DNA of 64,000 bases from Otis tarda (taxonomy: Eukaryota; Chordata; Aves; Otidiformes; Otididae): contig CM048552.1 in NCBI GenBank assembly GCA_026413225.1, positions 57,675,001-57,739,000 on the forward strand, given 5' to 3'. Made by a program: the position numbers and the translations under genes. Each line of letters starts with the position of its first letter. Position 1 is the first letter of the stretch. A model generated the notes under the pieces. That model worked only from the letters and a program-made list of their open reading frames with translations. It had not been told where the DNA came from and did no database searches. Shown in pieces: positions 52,129-64,000 of the stretch.

Positions 52129-54183
52129 GCCCTCACTCCTCTCCTGTATCCACGGGGAGTTAACAAGCAGATTCTAATACAGTGAGTTAGCAATACCTCA
52201 GCAGCCTTACAGAGCCCAATAGCTACTGGCACAATGGGGCAACAAAAGGAAAAGCCTGTTCATCCCTCTCCTTTTGCCATTCATCAGAGGCTGAAGCATG
52301 CCCATCTTAGCTTTATTCTGTATGACCCCCTGGGACTCTCTTCCTGCCTGGGGCATTTCCTTCATTACAGTAGAGGAGTGAAGATCCTGACCTCCACCTG
52401 AGTAACCTCTGAAGTCCAGAGTGGCAAGACTGTCTTTACATTACTCCTCTCCCACAAGCTATTGAGCATGTCAACAGAGTCTGGAAGTGGTGTATGCTTC
52501 ATTGAGTTCAGGGAGATCCCAGTCTAAGGATCCCATCCAGAAGTCCTCAGGGAGAGAACGCGCTCTGCCATCCCTGGCAGCTCATCTCCAGGCTTCACCA
52601 TGCACATACAAATGAGTCTGTCAGGCCAGTTAGTTACACCACTTTCCATCTGCTTGAATCGCTGTACACTTCTTGTTTCATCTTAGATTCTTTCCTCAGA
52701 CACATCTCATATCTCTCTTTGGTTACATTGCATGGGGACAACAATTCTTTGTGAAGCCTTGCCCCCCATAAGAGAAGTATCTGCCCAAGCTCGTTGATCG
52801 TTCAGTCCTGGAATGGAGTTGGAGCAGTCTGGGAGTTTCTTACCAGCATAACCTCTCTGTTTGTCAGCTCCCTTTCCCTCGACCTCAGAGTGCAAGTCTT
52901 GGCAATAACACCATCTTCAGTGTTCCACCTCCAAATAGCCTTCCATCTGCTGAAGAGTGAAAATCAGTGTCAGTGCACCTGAACCTGTTCCCTTGCAGGG
53001 AGATTTTCTATGCACTGCCCCAGATTTGTCAAGTCCATTATGAAGAATCCTGTTGTGCAGAACTTTGATTCAAGACACACTGGTTTGTAAGATAAATGCA
53101 GGTTGAAAGTGTGCAGCTGCATTCCTAGAGAAAAGGGCTACAATTCCCTTGAGACCCTCGAATGTCCAAGGTAACTGCAGTCGTGACCTCATTGCCTGCA
53201 CCAGTCTCATCAGTGCAGTAACGGAATGAACTTGTACAAGCCCCACTGGAGAAGGGACAAAACTAATAATCCCCATCGTCTCTTCTACAGCAAGCGCATG
53301 CACAGAAAAGACCTGGCGTGCCTCTGAGGAAACCTTACGCCCAGGGCTGGAGAGGGAAGGAACCAGGGCTTACTGATGGTTTTAAGAGTCAATGGATTTT
53401 GGATTCTTGCTGCAATTTCTTGTGAAATACAAGCTGATTTTTTACTTTCCACCAGAATGCAGCAACATCCAGTGAAGTGCTTTGCTTTTTGGCTGTTGAA
53501 ACTGCTTCTTGGGATTTCAGGAATCCAATTTTCCTGCTTTGTGCACAGCAATTCTCAAATGTGCTGGGACCCATGATCACCCCAAGCCAAATAAAATGCT
53601 CCTGGCCTGAGTTAGAGTTCAGTTTTCATCCTTTTCTCTGATTCAGTTTCACTGGTAAGTTGGAAATAATAATGCATCATAAATCTTAGGTGAAGTCTGA
53701 GTTTCCATTCCAAAATGTTCTCAGAGGCTTACCAGTTATGAAGAACATCATGACCAAGCAATGGGGTGGATCAGCTGGAGCACTGATCCTTTTCCTATAT
53801 TTAGACTAGTACGGAACTTTATTTTACTTTAATATGTGATGCATTGACAGAAGTCTGTCAATACGTTGCCAGACTGGGAAAGTCTGTTTTTCATTATACA
53901 TGTTTTTCAATCTGATTCCTTTTCTCCTTGTAAGTTTTAGTTATAACACAAGTTCAGCAGCTGGATCCTGTGGTAGGATAAAATTTTACAGTTGGTCCAT
54001 AGGTATTTATAGTCTGGCCATTATCGTGCTGTGTATGTATTTTAGCACTGGATTGTCAAGCTTTGCAATGACATAGCACTGACTGTCACCTCCAGTTGTG
54101 TTTGTTTAGACATACCCTCCAATCACAGGGTAGTGGATGTTGGTAAAGAAAAGGTCAGTCAGACAGTTGTGTTAGTTAAGTTT

Positions 54184-54345
54184 GAATCATAGGATCACTG
54201 AAGCCTTCAGGTGGGAAGGGACCTCACAAAGTCTCTAGTTCAAGCTACTTCTCAAAGCAGGGTCAGCTGTGAGGCTAGGCCAGTTTGCTCAGGGCTTTAT
54301 CCAGCTGGGGCCAGGTTTGATATCATATCCTGTTAGAACTTCAAA
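54184..54345 (-). mobile_element. CR1 LINE fragment, minus orientation
   Basis: AATCATAGGATCACTGAAGC, GTGGGAAGGGACCTCACAAA, CTCAAAGCAGGGTCAGCTGT and TTGCTCAGGGCTTTATCCAG follow in order the reverse complement of the CR1 3' end. It is diverged and lacks open frame, so older than the copy at 24,455. Confidence 0.9.
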
Positions 54346-55541
54346 TGAATACAGTATATCACTGAAGAACAGCCATGCCCAAACTTCCAGAGGCACACAG
54401 CTTTTTAAAAATTAATAGTTTGATCTTAGTGGTCTGTGCATCACACCTTTGAAACTTATCCCAGTTCCTCACTCTAGCATTCCTCAGTAGGTACTGATCA
54501 AGAACTGAAAATAGCCCATCTTAGATGTGAAATCAATATAAGCTGCAAGATCTGCTTGGTCCATGTACTTGTAAGAAAGCCAAAGGAAGCACCTTGTATG
54601 ACTTTTCCTAGGTAGTCCACATGAGTAGAGAGAGAGCAGTGCTTCATCTGCCCTATCAACTCTCTGACTACTCTTTGAGTAAGAGATGTAGGAAAACGTG
54701 ATCTGCAGTATCACGCTCCTTGGGAGCTCACTGTGTGCACATCGGAGGCTGTGAACCCATGGGAACATATCTCATGCCTCTTTGCACCAGTAGGTGAAAT
54801 TCCATGCGCCTTATTTCTAGTCCCTGCAGCCAGGTGCACACAAGGCTCCCCTCTGTCCTGGGGATGAGTGGGCTTCTCTTTGTGAGCCACTCATGTTACA
54901 TCTACCTCTGCATATGTAACAGGAATTTATGTCTTTCTGTTGGCAAGAGTCTTCAGGGTTAGAGAGATGGAGGAATGACCATCTCATAACCCATCTGGGC
55001 CATCCTCAGAGTCCTGGGAGCAGAAGCAGGTGTTTGAACCCAGTGAAGTTGTCTCTGGTCAGCATGGATTGTACTGGATTTGGATTCCTGCACCAGGATG
55101 TAATGTCATGTTAATGTCAGGAGCGACAAGGAGAAAAATATCCCTCTGAAATCTCATTCATTTGGGACCTTATTTAAAGAATTGTACCACAGTTCATGGA
55201 GTCCACTATGCTCATCATGCAGTGCAAAGTGGACAGGAAAGTTTCAACAGCAACACCAACCAATTTAGCTGTTTCAGATAAAAAGCTGTGGGGTTTTTTT
55301 CCTAAATGTGACAAGGGATCATGGTCCCCATGTGCTGAGGATCTACTGCTGTAGGTCTCAGAGCTGCAAAACTGTGTCAGCCAGGGCTGCTCAATAGTTC
55401 AATGACCCATTGGACAAATGAGAGGATGAGAAAACACAGTAAAAGCAATCTGAGACCATGTGGATGTCTGTCAGCCAAAGCCACCATTCTGGAAAACCCT
55501 GGGTTGTAATTAGAAACAGCAAGTATTTCATAAAGCAGTAT

Positions 55542-55640
55542 CTCCTACTGTGACACATGTTAGATGATAAACACACAAAAAAAGGCTTTAGGCCCTCCTG
55601 CTGTGACACATGTTAGACAAACACACAAAAAGGCTTCAGG
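55542..55640 (+). repeat. Tandem duplication of a ~50-bp unit
   Basis: CTCCTACTGTGACACATGTT and what follows at 55,542-55,594 is repeated as CTCCTGCTGTGACACATGTT at 55,595-55,640. The copies differ by a few substitutions and a short length difference, so the duplication is fairly recent. Confidence 0.9.
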
Positions 55641-58600
55641 CTGGCCCACTGGATCCAGTCCAGTCAGGGCAGTCAAATTTGCAGGCAGATGAGCCTTCCC
55701 AAACTCCAGGCTCCCAGGAGAGGCTGCACCTCTGGGTGGTACTGCATGCTGACGCTCCAGAGACACTGACCATAGGGCTGCAAACAGCTTTGTGCAGATC
55801 CCTGTTAACAGCTTGGGCCTCTTGTATGATCAGAAGCTTTCCCCTTTGCTGTATCAGTGGCTGCGTTGGTTGCAGGCATCTCCTCTTTACTGTCACCTCC
55901 AGTAATTCCTTGCGTGGGGACGTATCAGTTGCTATTAATTCTACTTTCCTGGAGCCAAATGCCCAGACCAGCTAGGAAATGGGGCTGTGTTAGAGATACA
56001 GTACTCCAAATGCTGTGCAGCCAGAGGTACCCAGTCAAATGACTTTGCAAACAGCCCCAAATTTGCTTGCTCGCATTCACTAGTACGCCCCGTGGCACCG
56101 AGTGTCACTGTGCTACATATGGCAGATGAGCACTTGGTGTTTTGTTGGTTTTGAAATGTATGTGATTCCCAGGGCTGCTTATCGGCTTTATAATGGTGTA
56201 TGTAGCGCGTAATGGTGTACAGTACCAAGATTGATCCGGAGCTAGATGTGGTGACACTGTCATCTCGGCCATCTCTCTTTTAAACAGTTCATCAGATGTT
56301 TGCAATATAAGTTTCCAATACCAACCTTATTTACCCACAGCCATCACTTTGCGCTGCAGCCATTTCACTGCACACAACATCTGGGATTTAATTTCAGGAC
56401 GTCTCCACTCAGCAGCAAAGGCCTTTCATCCAGCAAGGTACCAAAGCCGTTTCACTGGCTCAGACAGAGAAGATGGAAGTTTATAGCTAATAAAAATGCC
56501 AGCAAATCGTATACATTTGGCTGCATTCACAGCTTGCAGTGAATTGGAGGCAGCGCGAGCTGCCGTAATGTGTCATTTTCTCTGTCCTGCCAGCACATAA
56601 CTCACGCAACTTAAACTATCTCAACGACCACCGGACTCCCTCGCACTTGTCCCTTGCTGCCCAATAAACAGGATAGCGATGTGGTGCTCCTAATAGCACC
56701 TGCAAGACTACCCTGTACTACAACAGAGGCGTTCCTGGAGCAGCCAAGAAAAGAAACATAGCTGGGCAGACCAGTAATTGAGAAAGCTGATCTATTTCCA
56801 CCAGAAGAAGGTAGCAATTCATACCCTCTACCTATCATTATCCTTAAGTATCGATTCTCCAGTCACATTTTCTTTGTTAAATGGCTTATTTCATCAAGAA
56901 GGGATTCTGCAGTTGCAGTCAAACCAGGACTGAGCATATACGTGCATTTGGAGTGAAAAGTGCATGTATGTGACCTGAATTTTAGACTAACCTCTAAGAC
57001 TACCTTTTTAATGAAAACTCAGCACGCTACATCTCCTCGCTGTTGGTTAACTCCTACCATTTGAAGGGGCAGGTTACACCCTGATGGGCCTGCCATCAGG
57101 ATGTTGTGTCTTACTTTGCAAAAATTACATGGTGGTTATCAGATGGGCAAGGAGAGAAGTTTTAGTAAATATCACGTAAAATATTTGTGTGTGATCATTC
57201 AGTTTGCTTTAAACAAATTTGCTTCAATTGTGTTCCCACTCCATTTGTCTGCCTTCTGTGACTGTTCCAGCAACATATTTACTGGCATGATTTTCACTCA
57301 AACAGCAACATTTAAGCGAACACGTTTGTAAAAAGCAAATGTTGAATCTATAATCAAAAAGTATTCACTCTGATGTGACACTACTATTAATGAGTTAAAG
57401 CTACTATCAAACTGTTACTGGAAATTTTTGTCTGAAGGAAACAGAATTTACACATAATGAAAAGAATTGTTTCTCTGGGCATATTTTTAATACGTTCTTT
57501 CTTTTGGGGGTGCAATGGAAATGAAAATATTTTCCATTTCCAGTTGATAGCATAGGATAAAAGTCATTTAGTATATATGTCCAGTCAGAAAAGAACTGAA
57601 TTTCACATCTGATATACTTAAAGCAATGCTGGCAGAAATGAATCAGCAAACAAATCAGAGGTTGAATGCCCTTGTGTTGTAAAAAAATGCCAATCAACAA
57701 ACAAATTAAGGGGAATTATTATTTTCCTCCAATAATTATTTGAAAACAGACAGGAGTGAGGGTTAATAGTTTTGAGGGAGTGAATATCTCCCAGGTTGTT
57801 CAAAAGAGAGAAGGGCTTTCTGTTGATCATGCATGGAATTGTACTTTTACATTGCTTTTCAATCTCATCTTTTGGAACATTTGTACTGTGTGCCAGAAGA
57901 AAGTAGGCTGGCCTGGGTTCACAGTGGAAAAATACACGATTAAAGTTTTCAAAAACAATTGAAAACAAATCTGAGATCAATTGAAATCAAGACAGAGGGG
58001 AAAGAGAGAGAGAGTCCAAAAAGCAGAGAGACAGAAACATTAGTCCAGGCCAAGGAAGCAGTACTGGAAAAAGATAGGTCAACAGCTGGAGCTGTGGGAC
58101 ACCAAGGAAGCTCATGCTGGCAGAGAAATGTGAGTAATGGCACAGATCGGCGAAAACCTTATTGGAAAATGAAGGAGCAGAATTTGAAAATTTGCCTCAA
58201 AAAAAATGGTAAACCAAGAGTTTGAGATGAAAAGGCAAAGAGGTAATACCAGTTGTGTTTAGTTGTACACACAAACTTGGAAAAGCCCTGAGTAAGAACA
58301 TTTCCAAGGTCAGACCATGCTGTAGACATTATGACTGGTAGATTTGCTGTTGTGACATGCTTAGGTAGAGAAGATGAGCTAAAAATCCACAAAAATGCCC
58401 AGGTTATGCCTGTCATACACAGAACGAGTTTCAAAGAGGGACAGGAAAGAAATATGGACTATTTGAAGCATTTTAGATTAAGAGGAACTCTTCTATCTGT
58501 GAAGGAGTTAACTGAGAAAAGCTGATGCAAATCCAGAAGCTTTCTTAGGCAAGAGAGGCTGCAGGTAAGCAGGGAAGAGCCAGTGCCGTTATAAAAGGCT

Positions 58601-59364
58601 ATTGACATTAAAGTGGTTAGCAGAGCTCACAGGAATTTTTTACTGAAACACATTTTTTGTCTGTGAATGTCAGTTTGTTGAAGCTGACACTCTGCAGGAA
58701 CATACTTTCTAGTCTCAGCAGAAGAGGTTGCTTAGATCTGAGACAGGCTCACTAGTCAGAAGGAGAGAAAGAGAAGAGGCAATCAGAAGAGCCAAATTAT
58801 TAATTATCTTGTCTAGAACACAGGAAATCCAGGGTGAAGTCTTTGCTGGGTGAGAAGAAGAATTTTGAACCAGTTTCCACCATTTCAATATTAAGCCTGG
58901 CGGCTAGACCACTCATTCTTCTCGGGCAGGATTGTTTTCTCCCTTTGTCACAGAAAAAAAAAACAGCTGAGGAGGTATGGAAATGTCACAGTACAAACTG
59001 AATGTTTATTCTGAAACTTCTAAAATACCCTGATGCTTTGTACCATCACAGCTCTCCACCACTTAAGGCAGAAAGAAGACCCTGAAGCAGCAGTATCCTC
59101 ATGAATGGAGGTCTCTGGCTCTGATGCCAGAAGTAACTGAGCTCTATGTGATCCTGATCAGATGGTATACAACTACATTTTCATAGGTACTCACTTCTCA
59201 GTGCCTCATCTGAGATATTTTGCACCTACTGTTCTATTCTGTATTGTTCAAAGGTGCTGAAGACCTACTGCTCCCTTTCAAGTCCTACGGCAAAGCAATT
59301 AGGTTAAGTTATTTCAGACTGGGTTCCCAGAAATGAAGATGCATAAAATGAATGAACACATGAA

Positions 59365-59500
59365 AATATTGGCCCTAAAACCTCTGTGACTCAGCTTTTC
59401 CATCTCTACAATGGAGAAAAAGATGCTTACTGATTTTGCAAAATGCTTTGAGCTCTATGGATGAAAAGCAGTATGAATGTTAAGTACGATTATAATTTTT
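59365..59500 (+). mobile_element. MIR/CORE-SINE relic, plus orientation
   Basis: CCTCTGTGACTCAGCTTTTC, CATCTCTACAATGGAGAAAA and GCAAAATGCTTTGAGCTCTA, then GGATGAAAAGCAGTATGAAT, follow the order of the 3' half of amniote MIR-type SINEs, including the 'AAAGTGCTTTGAGATC..GATGAAAGGCGCTATATAA' tail common in birds and turtles. Confidence 0.7.
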
Positions 59501-60913
59501 ATTAGAAAAAGATTTAAAGGATCATTTATCCCCAGAGAAGGGATCCCAGCAGAGAAGGGGCATCCTTGTCTGAAGAACTGCTTGAAAGTTGAGCAGTTAC
59601 TAAGAAACCAGAGTACCTTCATCGCAATGAATACCCGAGATGGATCAAGTGGGCAACCATTTCACAAGGCTGCCATGAAGTAAAAAAGAAATGGGACCAG
59701 GCGTCGTTAGCAGAAAGGAGATCATTAGATTTCTGCACTACGGTCTGCATGAACCTACAATGAAAATGGACGAGGACAGTCATGTAGGAGAGATAAGAGA
59801 GAGTGACTCTCTTAAGCGCTCTACGAAGAATAAGGAGGCTCTGGGTGCTTGTTAAATGGAGCAGCGGTGTCGGTGGAGGAGCCTGAGGACACAGAAGATA
59901 ATGGCGTATTTTCAAAGAGCTCTGCAGAGTACCAGCAGCTAAGGAATTACTGGAAACAGGAGTAAAGTAAAAAGCCGGAGTAAGGAGATAGGCCTAAATG
60001 ATGAGGGGTACCAAGGTCAAGAGAAGTAGTTGTTTTCTTGAGTGACTGAATTATGTCAGATGTTTCCAGGGCTGCAAAGAGAGTAGGAGGAGAGGCATGA
60101 GAAAGACATGGGAAAGGGGAGTGTTAAGTCTGAGTTAGATAAATCAGGGCAATCTGTGATTGAAAGATGAAAAAAGTATATTGTACTTGTCTGGAAAAGG
60201 ACAAGGAGGTGAGAACAACATGGGTGTGCTGGGAATAATACCAGTGTCAGAGAATCAGGGAAGAAGGGGCTAATAGCATCTTGAGAAATGAAGAAGGAAT
60301 AGGAACAAGACTATCCCTAACAAACTGCCCTAAGTCTCCTTCTGCATGTGAAAGAGGGAGTCATACTGTTGGTTCTGAAAGTATAATCCAAATGATTGGA
60401 AGTCAGAGCCTGGACAAAGTACCCTGAAGTGATGGATTTTGTTTGGGTTTGGTTTCTAATGCAGACAGTCTTGGACAGAAACAGAGATTAACACAGCACT
60501 GCAGGTGTTGCCATAATGGACAGAGAGAGCAGAGGAGGGAGCCAGTCAAACTGCAGATGAGCACTAAAAAGCATGTGGGGAGAATGCTTGAAGGTAATAA
60601 AATGTTTAATGTAATCCTGAGACAAAGAGATGACAGGGATTGGTGCAAATTAAGGAAGGCAGCACTGGGTAGGGAGGGAAAAGTTGGGCTCATTAGGACA
60701 TTAGATCAGGAAGCTGAAGGTGAGAAATTGCATGCCAATAGTTAGGAAAGATGGAGAAGAAAGAGGAAGGGGAAGCATGAAGAAAGAGTCACCACAGTTG
60801 GAGTAATAAAGCAAAGGACTGTAAGAAGACTGAAAGATCATGGAAGATAAGAAAACAGAAGAAATTCATATGCAGAAAATTGCTCCAGGAGTGAAAGGAA
60901 AGATGAACTATTT

Positions 60914-60930
60914 AAAAAAAAAAAAAAAAA
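60914..60930 (+). repeat. A17 homopolymer
   Basis: Seventeen A residues at the right edge of a purine-rich stretch (about 59,700-60,930). Confidence 0.9.
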
Positions 60931-63900
60931 GACATAGGATCTACTCAGAGTTTCAGAGATGGGAGATGGGGCTTGTCCCGGGAGGGAGCCACAGGAACAG
61001 GAATGTTTCTTGTTTGTGCTGGCAGTTCTGTCCTGCAGGAACTGCCCTTGGTAGGACATCATCTAGGGAAGCTGCAATAAACAACAGAGACAGTGGTATT
61101 GACCTCCCTGGGAACCTGCAGAGTGTGGAAAATGATCTACTGCTGTGATTATCCCCTTGGTTACCTTTTGGGGAGGTCACAGGGTTGGAGGTGATCCCAT
61201 TGCTTTCCTCTCTGTAGAAATGCTCTGCACCCTACAACCTGTGGGCCAGGATGGGAGATCCTCAGCTCCTTGGCGTCATGTTGTTCTGCTGCAGTGACAA
61301 CACCCATCCCACTGCTCCTAGACAGCCCTTTCCCTGCGACTGCCTCCCCTGACAAATTAACACTCCTGATGTGTGGTTGATTGATTAGGCAAAAGCAATA
61401 TAGAGACAACGCTTTACCAAGCTATTTAGACCAGATCACGAAAGCACAAACCCACTCAATTCTCAGAGCCAGAGAGGCCCAGCAGGACTACAGGGGAGGC
61501 TTAATACTCACACTAAAACACCCAGCGTGCAGCAGCTACATTATCTTTTCCTTACCTGCTGTTCCACTTGTGTCACTCTCTCTTCTCGAATCCCCGTGCC
61601 GACTTCCAGTTTCCTTCTACATCAAAGTTCAGCTCCTCATTTCATATCCAAGGCCTCACGTGGCTCTGTGGGAGCTTGCTCCTTCCTTCACCTCCCACCC
61701 TACTCACTGCTCACACAGCACATCTCCCCCTCCATGGCCCCCCTCCATCTCCCTGCAGCAACCTCTCCGCTCCTTTCCCACTGCCCTCTCCCCTCCTTTC
61801 ACTGTACAACCTCGTTCACCTCCCTCGTGCCTGCCCTCAGGACTCATTTACTGCGGCTAGTCTTCCTGTGTTAATGACTTCCACTTCTCCTATGCCCTTG
61901 GCAAGCTTTGCCCCTTCTAACTATTAACTTTGTTTACCATATTACATCTTTAGAATGAGGAATGATTCAGAGATACCCAGCCAAAGCCAAGAGCAAACAA
62001 GACATGAACATGCCATAGCTCAGCTTGTGACCTTTCTCAGGCGCTTCCTCCCCTCATTCCAGCCTGCACGTCTCAGACCTAATCTTGTCCCTACTGGTTT
62101 CCCGCTGACCTCACCAGAAGCAGGATCCAGGCCTCGCAGTTGCTGCCTAACGGCTGCTGAGAGCCTCTTCTGAGAAGCTGAGCATCCTCCCTTGCTAGCG
62201 CCCCAAAGGCTGGGGTCTTTGTACTGTGAAATCCTGGGGACAAGATTCTGTCTTTTTAGCTGCCGGTAAAATGCCGTGTACACATGGTGGCATGTGGAAA
62301 TCCATAATAATGCTTAACGCTACGAGCAGACAGCATTAGCAGGGGAAGGCTTCCCCCTCCCACTCACCCTTTGTCTATCTGTTTCTTTCCCGTTGTCAAA
62401 ATTTAGCATCCTCCACTGAGAGACTCGGTTTTGCTCTGATGCTTGGAAGGCATCCAGTCCCAGCTCGTTCGCTTTCCCTGCCAGTCTCCACAGGTATTCT
62501 GTACACACTGCTTCCAGCTAGTCAAGAAATGCTCTCTCTTCTCCCCCCCTGCAGGGGAATCTCCAAGTGCCGGGGTTGTTACAGGATCCCGGTGGTTCAG
62601 CAAAGTCATTCATTCTTGCTCGGATGTATTAACCACCTCTGCTCTGCGGCACGCCTTGAAGAGCACTACAGGAACAGAGGCGCCCTTCGGTAGGAATGGA
62701 GGGCAGCCCTGAAGAGGCGTTTACAAGACACATTTGTTATGTCAGGTCACAGAGGAAGCAAGAGGAACACTCACATGGTTTTGGTCCTAGCTTGGCCAAA
62801 ACTCATTTTGGTGTTTACTAATGGCGGCTCCAGGAGAGACAGTTTGCACCAGAGACTAATGCGTAGGCTGAATTTCATGTTTGAGGTTGACATGACTCCA
62901 GTGTTGACTTGGCAAAACCAGGGCCACAGCCTGGCGAGCCTGTGCTGATCAAGAGGGCCAAGAGGACAAGGCCTTGGTGCACATTGTAGCTCAGAGGTTG
63001 GTTTTGAAGAAACAGATTGATAGACTGAGATGTGGCAACTGTGGGTAGAGTTAAGTGAACAAGCAGTCACCAAGGAACAGCTGGCCAGCTGTGTCTTCAG
63101 CAGCCACAGCTCTCTCAGGAGGACCCAAAGAGAAGCCACAAACGTATGCTAAGTAAGGTGCATGGTAGCTGACATGAAGTCAAGTAGATGCATAGACCAG
63201 GCTGGAAAAACTTGGAGAGCTATCTTTCTGGCCCACAAAACTCTGAAATAATAAAGTTTCCTGTTCTGCACTGGGGTGGGACAAAGAGAGTTTTTTAAAG
63301 CTTTTTTTTTTTAGACCAAAACCAGGAGTTAGATGCACTGAAATTGTCAGTAAGCCAATAGTTCAGGTGTTCACCTTATTCACTTGGGATTCAGGTGATC
63401 AGGTCAAAGTCTCTGTATCCCTCTGAGAAGTTTTCTTTGAAAAACTCTGACCAGCTTCAAGAGAGAAAGTGGCAGTGGTTGTAGCATGGGCAAAAAAAAG
63501 GGATTTACTCACAAAGAGACAAACACACAGTGAGACTGAAATGCTGCTGTTCCTTGATCTTGACACTTTTTCTGACTGGCAACTCCAGTTCAAAGGTAAG
63601 ATAACGAAGTTAAGATCTAAGGTGCAGTACAACATTCATGGTTGCTTCACAGACTGACGTAGCTATAGCAGTAAATTAGAAACCGAGGAAGGGGCTGGAA
63701 TTCCAGACCAGTGATTCCAGTGGAGAACTGGCAATTTTTTCAAGGAAAAGTGAGCAAATCTGGAAGGAGTTTGGGTTTTGGCAGTCTTTAGGAGACAAGT
63801 TCTTGTTTAACAGTCTTTAAAGGAGGGGAGTTTCAGTTCTGAGACCTACATTACCACTCATGTGGGGTCAGTGAGGAGGCACAGTTTGGTGTGAGAAGCT

Positions 63901-64000
63901 TTCATGGGCATGTCTGCAGGTAATACAATCCTGGCCACAGAGGGTGTCTTGGTACCCGGCTTGGACTATATTCAAAACCCTGGAACGGCCTTTCAGGTTT

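Noticed and set aside
61381-61927. Three overlapping + strand frames of 115-159 codons
   Set aside because: All three frames are open because the DNA is C- and T-rich; this is a composition effect.

Overview
This window is nuclear DNA from a vertebrate, most likely a bird. Genes are sparse, broken by introns that end in GT..AG, and two start in CpG islands. A CR1 LINE 3' end with the octamer-like tail typical of birds lies at about 24,455-24,862. The gene order IFT27 then CACNG2 on one strand matches the known amniote synteny (human 22q12.3, where PVALB, IFT27 and CACNG2 are read in the same direction). I cannot name the species.

Layout. 1-3,200: intergenic, no gene seen. 3,240-4,460: CpG island and promoter of IFT27, with an NRF1-type site, an E-box, CCAAT boxes and ciliary X-box-like half-sites. 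4,185-11,334: IFT27 on the + strand, complete in seven coding exons (186 residues), with a poly(A) signal at 11,466. 11,490-28,800: intergenic, with CR1 and SINE fossils, a long purine-rich tract followed by a pyrimidine-rich tract, and a candidate unannotated gene on the minus strand at 11,955-13,541. 28,840-29,560: CpG island of CACNG2 with GC-rich tandem repeats. 30,253-30,463: first coding exon of CACNG2 (stargazin, TARP gamma-2). 30,464-64,000: the start of the very long CACNG2 intron 1; I could not find exon 2, so it should lie beyond the window.

The two named genes do unrelated jobs. IFT27 is a small GTPase of the IFT-B ciliary transport complex. CACNG2 is a synaptic four-pass membrane protein that traffics and gates AMPA receptors.

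The best leads for something undescribed are: (1) three phase-compatible open exons on the minus strand just 3' of IFT27, predicting about 191 residues I do not recognise; (2) a fully open 239-nt antisense candidate exon inside IFT27 intron 1; (3) a CpG-bearing cluster of four NF-Y boxes followed by a consensus splice donor deep in CACNG2 intron 1, which looks like a hidden promoter and first exon; (4) an upstream ORF overlapping the CACNG2 start codon, and repeated REST/RE1-like half-sites upstream. Splice and family calls come from reading by eye; no database search was possible.
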